Notes: generated by a model not told the origin, from the letters alone. DNA of 64,000 nucleotides from Margaritifera margaritifera (GCA_029931535.1 JAQPZY010001579.1:705001-769000); one strand, 5' to 3'. Shown: positions 21,858 through 35,177, counted from the first letter of the stretch. Translations and numbers: made by a program.

Positions 21858-22727
21858 CTTATAACTACTCAAAAAAACATAGATTTTCTGTTCATTATAT
21901 ATATTTTTAATGCAAAAAATGTCGATTTGCATGGAATTTTTCTTCTTCATTCTGTGTCAATGCGATTAAGGGCTTCATTACTACAGCTATAAAAGGAAGT
22001 TCCGAAAATTTACAATAGTTTTAGGACAGCAACTTTTTAAAAGTTTACCTTGTACACATAATGCTTCAAATTGTGTATTTGGTCAAATTAGTGACTGTTT
22101 TTATACAGCGAACATTGCTGGTGTATGGGTGCTGTAGAAAAATCACAGAGCGGTCGAATCCGACAGACTTCAGAGTTAACATCTTTAAACAAAACAATTT
22201 AATGATTGTGAGTTTGCTTGAAAACAATTTGGTTCTTTATTTTGTTCATTTCTGCATTCAAACATGAATTTTTCTGTGGCCTTGGCAAGCTTGCAGTCTC
22301 GTTCGGTAACAGACGCTTCACCCAAATTTCGATTGTAGGTAAATTTCGAATTGCACTCAGCGCTCATCAATGCCCGATTTCTTCATCGTGTTCATACATG
22401 ATTATGATTGTGACGCGACTTCAAATGACTACATAAAAAAATTTATTAACATATTTAATCAAGAGATTTTCCTAAAAATGTGTGCTGTTTGTCGTAGAGT
22501 GTAACTGGTAGACGAAACTGTATAGGTGACGCAGAATATCGAATAGCAACAGGTCATGTAAGTTCAGTCACTGACAATTTGCATGATTCATGTGAAAAAC
22601 TAATTATAATAAGTTCATGCCTGAAGCCTACTTTGGAGTTCGTTTCTAGGCATTTCTTGATGGTGCCTCCTTGTTGATTACATACAGCTTTGACACGTTT
22701 TAAGATCTGTTCATCCTGATGAAGAGA
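21858..22727. other. no recognised gene
   Basis: AT-rich. Overlapping small frames on both strands between 22061 and 22436 cancel each other as evidence. Confidence 0.35.
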
Positions 22728-25505
22728 GATTGATTGATATCTTTATTTCCTCCGTATATTACGAAGGGTACAATCAATAGTATAAAGAATACGAAAAAAA
22801 TTGAAAGTAACAGTAATTAAAGGTTAGAAATAACATACATTTACAAATCATCATGCCTAAGTATATGCATATATGTTGAGCATTCACCATGAGAACCAAG
22901 GAAAAAAAGTTGATATATCGTCGGGTCATAATTTGTTTTCAGCATTTGTTTTTGTGCACATTATAACTGCACAGTTGCAAAGTAGCTTTCAAGATTTCCT
23001 GCTACAGCGACATGAAAATAAATTTCAGAAAATTAATTAAATGATTAGAATTACTAAACCTTAAACAGTTAGCAACACACATGAAAGTAACGGCAAATCT
23101 CATTAGCATTAGAGACAAACACAATATACTTATTACAAAGTTCTTTATCAAATGCAGTCATTGCTTCCTTCATAAAAAAGTATTTTGATGGTTTTCCATT
23201 GCGATGAAATAAATACTACCAATGATGAACTGCAAGGAATATAGGGTGTTAATACACTAAATTATAGGGTTACTGACAAAGCTTTCACTAAGAATACTTT
23301 CATTATCAGCATGGATAAGTCAAAAGTTTGTTGTATATTTTTTCCACAAGGACGCAAAAGTTAAAATACATATGGGATGGAAATACATCAGTTGTTCATT
23401 GCTTAAAAGAATTAACAAATCACGGATCATCATTCATAAGAGAGTATTCACCAAATCAATACTGGACATTGAATCTAAGTACATATAAACATGCACCCCA
23501 AATTTATCAGTAATATGACACCAAAACTTGTCACTGTCTTGTATAAGAAAACTACATACGGATAGAAAATGATCAACGACTGAAGTGCCGACTGTTTTAC
23601 AACGAGTACACGCAGTTTCTTGCAGAGATTAAAAAAGTTTAGTCACAATATTGGCAACGAACCGACATGACTCAAGAGATCCTGGAAATCGTTTTCCTAC
23701 TTTCCATATTACAGAGGGAATCAATCTGCCATTAAGCAATAACTTCTGAAATCGACATAGAGAAATATCTTCATAAAGTCTACATTTCAAAGCATTTTCA
23801 TATTACATACGGACTTGGAATTGACAATACTTTTCCATTCAGATTTATTAACCGAGAATCGACCTTTAAGAATTTACGATTCTATAACGTCTTTTAGCTT
23901 AAATTTATCCAGCAGTTTATATGTTTCTGGAATAAAACCAGTTTGTTTAACTTGCAATCCTGGAATCTGAAAAAGACGGAGTAAAAATACTTGTTTTACA
24001 AAATAAACTGCAGACAGCCTGCAAAGTTGCTCAAAGAAAATAAGTTTGTTATATCGATGTAGGCTTCAGTTGATAAAATACCTAATAGGATTAACGCAAC
24101 GTCAGTTCGTGTATATATAGAGATACCTTGTATATGCTTAGTGCAAAATCGATGGCCTCTCTCTAGTACAAGTATATTCTGAAGGCTAGGGTTAAACCAA
24201 GTTTCACAACCATACAACGCTCGGGGTATTGCAATAGTTTCATATAAAATCTTAGCTGTGGGCGGATTAAATCCATTCTTATTCACTCCAATATCAATAA
24301 AACTGAATAACGAACTTACAAGTTTATCTTTAGACTCTTTAAGTTTGGTATCTATTCTGCTATACTTTGACACGTTGACACCTAAATGTCTACATGACTC
24401 TGTTTCTTGAACACTCTCAAAACCCAAGAACCATTGCCTATGGTTTATTTTGTGGTCAGATGAGCTTTCTTTGAATACTATAATGTTAGTTTTCTTGGAA
24501 TTGTATCCAAAACTCCACTTTACGGAGTACTCGTTACATTTAATCAGTAACTGATCCATGCCTGACTTCGAAAGACTTTAAAAAAGCATGGTATCTGCTA
24601 CAGTAGGACACGGTCAAGGGTTATAAAAAAATTACAAAACCATGCTTACACATTGATAACACATCAAGAAGTTCATTTATAAACACATTATAAAGCCACG
24701 GGGATAATATCCCACCTTGGCGTGTTCCTTTAAAACAGGAAATCTTCGAGGCATTCTTTTGGAAAGAATAATTCTGCAATACATATTTGAGTATAAAATG
24801 ACAATCACTTTCCATATTCTGGGATTGATACCAATATGATATAATTTGTAAAATAAACCATCATGCCATACGTTGTCAAAATCTTCTCTGTGTCAAGAAA
24901 AGCCATATACAACTTGCTTTGATTTTCATTAGCGTAACAACCTAGTTCATGGACTAAAATGGAGGTCATGTTACAACCCAGACTCTTCTGAAAGCCCCCC
25001 CCCCCCCCCCCCCCCCCGTAGAGGATTAATTGAAAACTCAGAAAACTTAAGATCATTATGTATCCTATTTAATAAAATCTTGTCAAAAACCTTAGAAGCG
25101 TTATTGCCCGATAATTATTCGGATCACTCTTTGTTTTATTCCCTCCCTTAAAAAGCGTTACTATCGGACCTTCTTTTAGTTGATAAGGAACATGCACAAA
25201 TAACAACATAGAGTTGAAAAGAGTAACCAAGGCTGATATAAGCGTAGTTCCACCGTACTTAAGATGTTCATAATTTATATTATCTACTCCACCTGCCTTA
25301 CCCGATTCAACATCAGAAAGTACAGATGAAAGCTCATCATGTGTTTTGTAATCTGACTCTCCACTATAGGAGGACTCCATCCATGTTCCGACGATTTCAC
25401 TAACTTCATTGAGGAAATCCTTATACTTATTGTCTAACTTCGGAGGCGAATACAAAGTTTCAAAGTAGAATGCCCACTTATCTACAATATCTGCAGGATC
25501 CTAAC
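22728..25505 (-). pseudogene. LINE (non-LTR retrotransposon), 5'-truncated, decayed
   Basis: Read on the minus strand from 25505 downward. Pieces: WAFYFETLYSPPKLDNKYKD; then GKAGGVDNINYEHLKYGG and SDPNNYRAITLL (RT finger, 25330-25080); LYMAFLDTEKI (palm motif A equivalent, near 24890); KGTRQGGILSPWLYNVFIN (RT motif near 24700); a 187-codon open stretch 24559-23996 (thumb and C-terminal region, with RHLGVNVSK and RALYGCETWF); and a zinc-region trace near 23600. The minus-strand 3' end reads AAATAAAGATATCAATCAATC (about 22728-22748), a short tetranucleotide tail like those that end CR1/L2-type LINEs. Several frameshifts, stops and a 23-base C run inside the RT make it inactive. The catalytic YxDD is not clearly readable. 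The clade is uncertain. Confidence 0.8.
24995..25017. repeat. homopolymer C tract, 23 bases, inside the LINE RT
   Basis: An uninterrupted run of 23 C on the plus strand (G on the LINE sense strand) disrupts the RT frame. It could be a real expansion or an assembly artefact. Confidence 0.9.
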
Positions 25506-26151
25506 TGGGAAAAGAAAGTAGTTCCAAAAGTAAAATATAATATTCATAGTATTGATCTTCTACATAAAAACAGTATGTCGAGTATATATTGATTTAATTT
25601 GTTAGACAATCATATTAGAGCAAACAAATCCAAATGGAAATGTATTGATTTGTTACAAGTCCAGTGGTTGTCATGGAAATAACATGAAATTACTATATTC
25701 TATTGTATTATTAATGACAAAGGCCCAGCCATTAACCTATAATAAGTTAATTTCAATTCTGAGTGTGGTTTCATTTTTATAAAATCTTGCCAAAATGAGG
25801 TAATACAAATTATATTTTTACAGCTACATTAATCAGAGGATAATTTTCAAAAACAAGCTGTGTATATATAAACCTAATGTTTACGATTGGAGTCTGAACT
25901 ATTTTTCTAAATTGGAAAATGCTAACATATAGTGATTTGATAACTGGTTATAATAAGAAAATTATCATTTGATTTTATTTAGAATGATTCCTAATAAAAT
26001 TGTATTTTTAAACATCATGGACCAAGAAAAGTCTAGCCATGAAACAATGGACTTTACTGTCAGGGCCCTGTGTCAGAAATCTTACCTCTTACACCCGATG
26101 TCACGTGAAAATATTGAGCTGGTGCAGCATCATTTGCTTAATTTTCTAGCA

Positions 26152-26153
<2 letters not shown>
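25506..26153. other. no recognised gene
   Basis: AT-rich flank of the LINE. Confidence 0.35.
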
Positions 26154-26202
<49 letters not shown>

Positions 26203-26259
26203 CAGTATTATATACTATACAGATCTATGTTATAATAAAATTTCGGTCCGTTTTTTTAA

Positions 26260-26357
<98 letters not shown>

Positions 26358-26483
26358 CGGAAGTTATCATCATCGTTTACAAATAAGAACATTTCAGTAC
26401 ATTTGTGACATTTTATGTTCCTTTATTATTGTTGTTTGCTTGTTTGTTGTTTTGATTTTTTTTTTTTTTTTTTGGGGGGGGGG
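26154..26483. repeat. microsatellite cluster (CT)n, (AT)n(GT)n, T/G homopolymers
   Basis: CT repeats 26154-26199, AT repeats 26264-26325 changing to GT repeats up to 26355, then T and G homopolymers at about 26456-26483. Open frames here are artefacts of the repeats. Confidence 0.95.
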
Positions 26484-26839
26484 TATCCCCTTCTGTTATG
26501 ATGAAGTTTGAAGACATTGTACAAATAATTAATGGCGCGGGTGGGGGACGAGTTTAGGTCAATTAGAACACAGGTGTGTCTAGTCTCCCTTGAGGCCCTC
26601 GGCTACTTTCTAACAGTCTAAATGCATGTATCTTACTAAAAAAAAACATGTATATGAAAAAGTAAAGTAACAACATTTAACAAAGGAACAATCAAGTGAT
26701 ATGACTTTACATTACTCTAACATATAAATCGTATTGAAACAAAAAACATAGATTAGCATACACAAAGATGAAGTATTGGGAATAGAAACAAGAATTTTAT
26801 AACAATATAAAAACATTTAGAAATCAATCAAAATCAAGC

Positions 26840-27420
26840 TTCAAATATTTGAGATACTTTTCTTTAAAGTTTCAACAGAAGTGGCTGATCTAACTGATGT
26901 GGGCAAAGAATTGTATATCTTTGTTCCAGAATATTAAAAACTACATTGAAATTGTTCAGTATTGGGTTTTGGAAATTTTAAGTCGCCAAGTGAGGTTGAC
27001 CATAAAGCATATGGCCCATGATTTTCATCAAATAATTCTCTCATATATTCAGGCATATTACAATTTATACATTTGTAGACAAGTGCTGCCTTTTGAAAGT
27101 TTATTCTGTAATTTATTGTAAGCCATTTCTGTTCATGGAAAAGAGCACAAGATGGGTATGTCCAGAATTAGGCGAGTTGTTCTCTTTTGTATCTTGTTTA
27201 TTCTTTCTAAATGATCCCTTGGGGCTGTTTCTCCATATTGTCAAATAATAGTCAATGACTGCCAAATGTAGGCATTGTAGTACATTATTCTAGTTTGTAT
27301 GGGTAGGTATTTCCTAATTTTATTTAGTAAAGTTATTTCACTTGATAGAGACTTACATAGAAAAGGTTGTTCTTCCTTAACGTTTTCAATGAGTTAAACC
27401 ATTTATTGCAAAATGTAAAA
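26840..27420 (-). pseudogene. LINE ORF2 C-terminal fragment
   Basis: Minus strand, reading from about 27360 down: LSSEITLLNKIRKYLPIQTR and RIMYYNAYIW, then RINKIQKRTTRLILDI, then KLQNKL, and in a shifted frame CINCNMPEYMRELF and SGTKIYNSLPTSVRSATSVE. The order (K-R--LP---R---Y-A-I, then L-K-QKR--R-I-D, then PEYM, then W/Y-N-LP---R-A-S) is the standard region after the RT domain in jockey/CR1-type LINEs. It is separate from, and differs in sequence from, the LINE at 22728-25505. Several frameshifts are present and the RT core is missing. Confidence 0.75.
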
Positions 27421-28292
27421 ATTTCTCAGAAGTGGAATGCTTCTTAGATGAGGTAATTACCATACTTTTGTTGTTTTTTTTTAAACTATTTACTAAGCAA
27501 ATTATAACTTTTTGCCAAATAATGTCCCGAAACATTCACCCTTACCACCAGTGAATATTCTTTGATACTGGTTTAAACAATTTTATATCAAATAGATACT
27601 GTATTATTTATAGCTATTTTAATTTATTATCTGTAACTATAATTAGTGTCTGAAGTATAGAATACCCCACTTTCTGAGATCTATGGTTACAAAAAAAATA
27701 CATAAAAGGGCACTTGGTTTCAAATAATAGAATGAAATAAAAGATTTAATTCAGCCGTCAGCAGCAGCCATTAAGGTTCCCACCCCCTACCACCTGCCTT
27801 TGAGCCCATTACAAAAAGGCGCGAGAGATTTGAGCAAACAATAGCGGGTACTTTGTAGGACTGTATATTCTGATAAAAAAATCGAGATATATTCATGACA
27901 TGTCCCCTTATCAGTGTCCGTCAGATTTTTAATTTGATTGGAGGACTTTGTAGTTACTAGCGCGCGTACATGGCTAGAGTCTGGTTGGAAGCAGATTGCA
28001 TAATGGCCCGTGCCTAGGTCGGGAATTTCCCGTACGGCGCACGTAAAAGGTCGTAACTAAGGGATCGCCGACTCCGCCCATCTGTGAGTCAAACGATAAC
28101 ACATGGCAGCTAACCCTCTCTCTAGGGTTAAAGTGACACTGAGGTTATAAATAAATCTTATAAAAAATAAAAAGGACAGCTTAACATAAACAACAGTAAA
28201 AATTCCATCAAAATCGGTACAAAACTTCTCGAGGTATTTAAACTTTAAAGTTTTCAGGGGAGATAATTTTTTTTAGTCTCATTAAAACTGGT
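27421..28292. other. no recognised gene
   Basis: A GC-richer patch around 27950-28090 stands out against the AT-rich surroundings but shows no open frame or known RNA fold. Confidence 0.35.
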
Positions 28293-28931
28293 TCCGCTCT
28301 ACAGTTTCGTACTTTGCATAACGTTTGATATTTGTAGGAAACTAACTTCCCAGGTTTTCCTCACTGGTTAACCTGGTTATTGACAAAAGACCTTGTATAT
28401 CTTAGGTATCGTTAAAATAACTTTTAATTCCCTTTATTTTGGTGTATGCTTGATGGATGTAATTTGGGTTGTAGAATATACAGCTTGGCTTTACTTCAGA
28501 CGTGGTTCTCTTAAAAGACTACTAGCTCCGCTTGGTCATTTGCACTTCCTGGACTTCAGAGGTAAATTGGAGAAGAAAAAAGAAACTATCCCATAACTTT
28601 TTTTCTTTTTTATAACTCATTTATTGCGCTTTCAGAAGTTAGTGTTTCCACTCTGTCAAAATTCATTGTCCCTATTCGAATATGAGCCAACGTTAGTGTA
28701 CTTTGGGCTAATTCAAGGTCATTTCTCGAGCACATGGGAGCAGTCATTTCCATCAGCTGTCTGCTTTAGACAGAGCTTTTCCCTAATACCATATATAAAG
28801 AATTTCAGTCACAGTGCATGAAAGTAGCATAGAGGTATGCCAGCACTCTCTTGATTGTGATTGTTGCAAATGCACACAACTTCACTTTATACCTGTCCCT
28901 CTTTCAGAAGTACGTAATAACTGTCGAGCGG
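28293..28931 (+). repeat. dispersed repeat R, copy 1 (about 640 bp)
   Basis: Aligns along its length with 43857-44485 in the same orientation. Shared landmarks: TCTACRGTTTCGTAYTTTGC, CCCAGGTTTTCCTCACTGGT, CCTTGTATATCTTAGGTAT, CTTTTAATTCCCTTTATTTT, then near the end CAGAAGTACRTAAT and GAGCG. Frames inside it (28393-28596, 28624-28821) are not conserved open in copy 2, so it appears non-coding. Element class unknown. Confidence 0.8.
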
Positions 28932-29685
28932 AACCATTCATGCGTTTTAAAGATGTTATAGAAGAGATAAAAGATTAAAATAAATAATAATAATATTTTC
29001 TTTTCATACAAATTAAAGGTAATTTTGACTCAATTGCTACGTATAAAGCTCAGGAAGACATTCCTACACATTCAGATAGTAGCACTGAAAATTGAAATTT
29101 AAATGAGTTAAATAAAATTTATATTTCTTCAATTCTCAGTAATATATTGGACGGACCATATTCAAATATCACTAGATACGTTTGTTATGCTAACTAAGAA
29201 TATGCTGAAACTGAAGATTTTTCTCATTCGTTTCTTTAGAAACCTCAAATTTATTTTTGTAAAAAATAAATTCAGTTTTCTATTTTTGTTGTTATATCTA
29301 TAATATTTATTCCTTCTAGTTTACAGAGGTGTTTATCTGAAGATGAATCTTAATTTAACATGTATCTTTTTTAATAAACGAAACAGAACGAGGACTTCAG
29401 TGCTGTTAAAGAAAATGTAAATTATATTAAACTATTATACATTATTAGTGATGTCATCCAAATCAGGAAAAGGTAATTAGTTTGTAATGAGTTGTCTCCC
29501 TTGAATAACATTTAAACGCTGATAACTCTAAAGCAAAACATGACAGATTTTGATTATATTTTCACCGTTGTTTATGTCCTCTTTATTTTGAGCATATACT
29601 TGCTAATCAAAGACTTATTTTCTTTATATGAACATTTTAATATATTTCTGTCCATCACTTGAACATTATCTACTACTACTAATAT

Positions 29686-29687
<2 letters not shown>
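28932..29687. other. no recognised gene
   Basis: Very AT-rich sequence without open frames of note. Confidence 0.4.
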
Positions 29688-29742
<55 letters not shown>

Positions 29743-29745
29743 TAT
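29688..29745. repeat. (ATT)n microsatellite
   Basis: Pure ATT trinucleotide array. Confidence 0.95.
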
Positions 29746-30011
29746 TAATTTCGGAATGTGTTTCAGCCATTTTGATGAACATGTGCCTGAAATCCATATG
29801 AGAAAGGACACCTGGCTGAAGTGACACACTGACATACCGGTGCAGAACTAAATTATTGTCTCATGTCGTTGTAGGCAGGGCCTGGTGGATTTTTCTTACA
29901 GCAATTTATGTTGGCTATGAAGGTGTATATCGCATACCTGTGCAAAATCAACATGTTGCATGTGTATGTTTTACGCATGCTAAGGCGTCGAATGCTTAAT
30001 TATTATTATTT

Positions 30012-30066
30012 CTTTCCTTTTTTTTTTTCTTTTTTTTTTTGTTATGGGGGGGGGGGGGGGGGGGGG
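30012..30066. repeat. T-rich run followed by a 21-base G tract
   Basis: A T-rich run then 21 consecutive G (30046-30066). Such tracts can form G-quadruplexes and are also prone to sequencing error. Confidence 0.85.
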
Positions 30067-30504
30067 CAACTTGCGCTAGTTCTAACCTGTCCAATTGCAG
30101 GTCTCACTCAACTATTTGAAATAAGTCTATATAATAAATTAAGTTATTTCAAAATTTTAAGAAAAAGAACAAAATTTTTAAAAAAATTGTTCTTGTACCT
30201 AAGTTTGCAGATTTTCCATAGACACATAAAATGGCTGAGAGATAAACAGTTTCTTGTGCAGTACTTTAATGAAGTTATAGCCTTTTAAAATGGGACACAG
30301 TTTAAAATGCATGCAAACATGGTACTAAAAGTGACCTCTGCACCTAATTTTGAAGACAAAAAAATCCATTATTTGAAGAAACTGTCAGATATTAGTTCCA
30401 CAATAAATATATGACAATGCATGCACCAAATTGAAAGTTTCTTTCTTTCCAAGCCAAACAATGAATCAAATATAGTGGAACCTGCAAGCTTATTGGAAAA
30501 TCCT

Positions 30505-30545
30505 TGTATTATTTTGTTTTTGTTACTTGCATGATCAAAAAGTAT

Positions 30546-30636
<91 letters not shown>

Positions 30637-30722
30637 CTATCAATTCCTTATCTCCTTAGCTGTTATGTCAATGATCGAAGTGCATTATTTTGTTTTTGTT
30701 ACTTGCATGATCAAAAAGTATG

Positions 30723-30774
<52 letters not shown>
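30505..30774. repeat. duplicated segment with compound (CT)n(CA)n microsatellite
   Basis: The segment TATTTTGTTTTTGTTACTTG and following bases, including ATGATCAAAAAGTATG, occurs at about 30510-30545 and again at 30686-30722. Each copy runs directly into CT repeats then CA repeats (30546-30632 and 30723-30774). The unique flank plus microsatellite were duplicated together and the array lengths then diverged. Confidence 0.88.
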
Positions 30775-30775
<1 letters not shown>

Positions 30776-31321
30776 CGGTCACTCATCCCACCAAACGTAA
30801 AAGCTCAGTATATAAGGAGAATGGACTGTTATTTATTTATCTTCGTAAATTCATGAACAATGTACGAACTGACATAGCTTGAAACGTCCTTTTGTGGTTA
30901 AAGTTCACCGCAAACATTTCGATTATTAATTGTTTATTCCTAACATAAATGTCAATTTTAAGTCATAGAGTGGTCTTTGATTTATAGAGGATAATGCACA
31001 TCACGTGGCAATAATCGCTTGTTCGTCCCTTTCCGTGCTCCAAAAGCTATTGCAGCTCTGACGGAAATTGCCAAACTAACTAAATTAAAAAAGTGGAGAT
31101 GAGTTAGTAATGATAATATTTTGTTTACACAAGTCTAATTTTTCGTACCTTTGAAGGAAGATCTTTGTACGTATTCGAAATATAATAAAATTAAATTATT
31201 CAACGTATGCACAAATGTAAAAATAATATGTTTTTGCAGAATATCCCATAGAATATTGCCTTCAGATGTGCATTATAATTAAATTTTGAAATTTTCATAG
31301 GCTAGTAGACCATTTACCCCA
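30775..31321. other. no recognised gene
   Basis: AT-rich spacer. Confidence 0.4.
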
Positions 31322-31347
31322 TCCTATCTGTCTATCTATCTATGTTC

Positions 31348-31419
<72 letters not shown>

Positions 31420-31439
31420 TCTATCTATCTATCTATATA

Positions 31440-31524
<85 letters not shown>

Positions 31525-31546
31525 GTCTGTCTATCTATCTATGTTC

Positions 31547-31638
<92 letters not shown>

Positions 31639-31640
31639 TG
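31322..31640. repeat. (CTAT)n tetranucleotide array, about 320 bp
   Basis: Long CTAT array with a few interruptions. The interruption CTATGTTC appears near both 31340 and 31540, hinting that part of the array is itself a duplicated block. Confidence 0.95.
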
Positions 31641-32579
31641 ATCGATCTATATACACACAATAATTATCTAGTCTAATACAGCGTCACTTGATGAACTGAT
31701 TTCCATACACCTCAGGAACCATTCGGTTTATTGGAAAAATTGGCTCGTTCAAGATATGTGTGTATACAATCAATTTGGTAAAGTTATTCTTGTAAGCCTC
31801 ATTTCCGGTTGCCATGATATGACAGAGATAGTTATTTTAAAACACTTTTCAAACGTGGATAATTTAGGAAATTAGTTCATAATTTATGTAAATCATAAAT
31901 CGACACTTTTATTCATTTTCTTGCCGAAAAGCTACCATCCTTTAATCAAGATATGACTTTGCACGTTTTTCTTTTTCTTTTTTTTATCCCAATTGTTTCA
32001 ATACAAGATACATTTATGGCGTGATATTAAAATATTTTTTCTTCTAATACTTCGTTATTTAATAGGAATATGAGCTATTCCAAGTTTTGAAAGACAAAGC
32101 AATGAAAACTAGAAAACAAAACATTTTTGTTCGTTTGTTTAGATAGATAGAACTCTAGAAATTAATGTATCGATGCACGTAACCTTATTAACAATCTTCC
32201 TCAAAAATGATCCAAGAAGATAATTTTTATCACAGAAATAAAGAACAATAAATGTAATCATTTGTAGTACTTTTAATATTAATTCATTTGTAAAACTTTG
32301 AAACTGTGTAAAGCTATATAATTGAATTCTTGGTTTCTTGTTTTCAAATCGTTTTCTGAATAATGTAAATATAAGCACTGAAATTTCGTCATTTTTAAAT
32401 CAAAGAAAAACTTATAACTTTCAAAATAATGCCCAAGATAAAGATAATTAAACAACTTCAATTAAATTATAAAGGCAAATCTTATTTTTATGAAATGTTA
32501 GTTTAAATGAGAAAATTTATGTCAGAAATTATTGCTAATGTGGATATAATACCTATACTAAATTTTTTTAAAGATTTAG
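31641..32579. other. no recognised gene
   Basis: AT-rich. Minus-strand frames at 32378-32139 and 32461-32279 have no support. Confidence 0.35.
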
Positions 32580-32675
32580 GTAAACACAGCCCTATTAAAT
32601 ACACACAAATCCTTAAAATACACACAGCCCCTTAAATACACACAACTCCTTTAAATACACACAGCCCCTTTAAGT
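32580..32675. repeat. about 18-bp minisatellite, about 5 degenerate units
   Basis: Repeated AAATACACACAGCCCCTTTA-type units with small length variation. Confidence 0.75.
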
Positions 32676-33965
32676 ATATTTGACGTTGAATACGATAAAC
32701 AAAACTCCTACGTAAATGTTGTCACGCAGTTATGTGGAACTGAAAGTTAGCACAATTCAAAACAAAGAAAAAAAATTTAAATTTCTGACTTTTGATTACT
32801 GATAACAGCAAAAATGAATTAAATATTTGAACGTTTATAACGAAATATTATTACGTGAAATTACAGGCGATGCTAACATATATAACAGCGGTATTTGCAT
32901 ATAACAATAACAAGCTGTAGGATTAAAGATAATCTGAATGACAGGGTTTGGCTTTTCCAGCGGCTCTATCTAAGCTAGAAATAACTGAGTACTGAAGGTC
33001 AAACTAAATTTAAAATATAATGACTTTAGGTATATTGTCTAGTCATTAAAGTCACGAAGAATACCGGATGTGCAAAGTGAAGTATCTAGCTTTCGTCTGA
33101 AAGTTTGTCAGGCAAACCGGAAGTACATTAGTCTGATTCCTGCGGCTCTTGACGTTTACAGTATTCATGTGCAAATTCAATCATATATCGTCCAATTCCA
33201 CACCTTATACTGGCACATTCATATGGATTAAGCATCTAATGCTCGCTTTGTTACATTGATTCAAAACACTATCCAGACAGGCATTTTCCAAAAAACAGCT
33301 TCAATTATGGATCAACCATTTAATCGATTGGCGAGTGGATGGGTGTTTCGATGGATTGAGATTTTGCATTTAGAGAAAAACGACTTCCATACCTTCCTCT
33401 TGGATGGAAAAAAAGTGAAAAAGTAAGAGGGATGTCATTTTACATTAGAGAAAAAAGAAAGAAAAAAACGACTCTTTCTTTTATGCTGGAAAGAAATTTT
33501 CTCTGTTCTAACCCTTCTCACCGTCTACCCATATGTCCGATATTATCAGATAGAAAAGGAAGCCTGTCATTAATAACGAACAATTAAACGATTCCATCTC
33601 TGTTGGAAATCCCAGCCCTTCCCATCCGAAAATTAAACTGTCTGTGCCGTCAATATCTCAAACAACCATTTCAAAAAGATATCGTTAATACGATTATGAT
33701 CTAAAACAATTTTTAGGTGTTAGGCAGCATTACATTAAAATGCAACGCCATCCAGCAGATATTTTTCAGACTGACGGTATGAGAGAATAACAAAACAAAA
33801 AGTATTGTTCACTGCAATGCATTATTCTGTGTAGTGTTTTGCATGACCTTTCGCTCTATAGTGCGTTGAACAGTACGAAAGGGACGAATACATATTGCAC
33901 TATACGCATACATTATTTTGGAATGTAAGGTGTAGCCTATATTACTTTTTTACAAGCTGACCAAA
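32676..33965. other. no recognised gene
   Basis: Mixed composition. The GC-moderate patch at about 33060-33330 could hold an exon but has no open frame or homology I recognise. Confidence 0.3.
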
Positions 33966-34182
33966 CTGTTTTGTTTTGTTTGGTTGGTTGGTTTGTTTCA
34001 TGTTTTACGGCACATCAACACATGAAGGTTATATCGTGTTGAAGTTAAATGAGTAATGTGCCTCGCCAAGGAAGACACTATGGCTCCTGACCACGACTGA
34101 TCCGATAGCAGGATTCAAACCAGAACCTTTCTGGTCGTGAGTCTGGCACGCTAACAACACATCCAACTAGACTGACCTGGCA
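33966..34182 (-). mobile_element. tRNA-derived SINE
   Basis: Read on the minus strand from 34182: a tRNA-like head with box A (TAGTTGGATG, complement of 34160-34169) and box B (GGTTTGAATCC, complement of 34111-34121). A body follows, ending in ATGTGCCGTAAAAC and an AAC/AACC-rich tail (34000-33966). Head, body and simple tail are the standard SINE layout; pol III would transcribe it and a LINE would mobilise it. Its partner LINE is not identified. Confidence 0.7.
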
Positions 34183-34754
34183 GTATTAGTACTTGTCAGG
34201 GCATTGCCTTCTGTACAGAAAGTTTGAGCAGGATGTTTTGACGTAGTTTCTTCCCTTAGGTTAAGGATAGAAAAGAATTCCATTCGAAAACGTAATCAAT
34301 AGACAATATATGCGTGGTGCAAAGTTTGTGTGGTTACAGAGGTTACGAAATACACGAACAGACGTAATATAACTTGTTTTTCGCGCACGATTGATAATAA
34401 TGGGACATAACTCTATGGAACGGTTTCGATATAGTCAAGATATTATGCCTATTTTTAAAGTGAGCAAGGTCCTATTGAATATTCTGGCCAGTTGTTCAAC
34501 CGGAAAGTCATTCTTGTAGAACTGTATAATCTTCAAGTCTAACTGTGAAACTGTGTGAACAACTTGTGAGATGAGGCGCAAACTATAGGTCAAAATGTTT
34601 CTCAGATCAAGTTGAGGATTTAAATGTGTTGTCACTATTGATTATAGATTCGTTGTTTATGTCAAATTGTACGACAGTAATTAGACGAAGAAAACAAACA
34701 AAAATGATCATGTGCAGATTTATATCGTGCCTGGGCAATTTGAATCAAGTTAAT

Positions 34755-34855
34755 TACCAGGGATACACAACGGTAGCTGATCAGAACTGATTCGATAGCA
34801 AAACTGAAACAGCACCCTTCTGATCATGCGTCTGCCATGCTAACCTCAGTTTTGT
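34755..34855 (-). mobile_element. second, degraded copy of the SINE
   Basis: Aligns loosely with the head half of 33966-34182 in the same orientation: CTGATCAGAACTGATTCGATAGC here against CTGACCACGACTGATCCGATAGC there, and TCTGATCATGCGTCTGCCATGC against TCTGGTCGTGAGTCTGGCACGC. The tail is not visible. Confidence 0.5.
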
Positions 34856-35117
34856 CATGTGAACGTTTTCCTTATGCTTTTTGTAGACTCCATTCTATTT
34901 TTCTTGACATAATTGTTGGGGGGACCCAGATAGGACGCAGACTTATCGTTCTATTTTGACAGTTCGGTAGCAAATTTTGCAAATATGCATTTTATAATAT
35001 GATAATATTGATCATGTCCAACATTTTGTATGACCTTGCTCGATCATCTTTTACTCTTCTACCAATACTTTCATTAAAACTTTTAATTGTCTTGTGGCTA
35101 GATAACTACTTACTCAG

Positions 35118-35119
<2 letters not shown>

Positions 35120-35175
<56 letters not shown>
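35120..35175. repeat. (AT)n microsatellite
   Basis: Pure AT array. Confidence 0.95.

Positions 35176-35177
<2 letters not shown>

Noticed and set aside
31342..31641. LSIY repeat protein
   Set aside because: Translation of a CTAT microsatellite.
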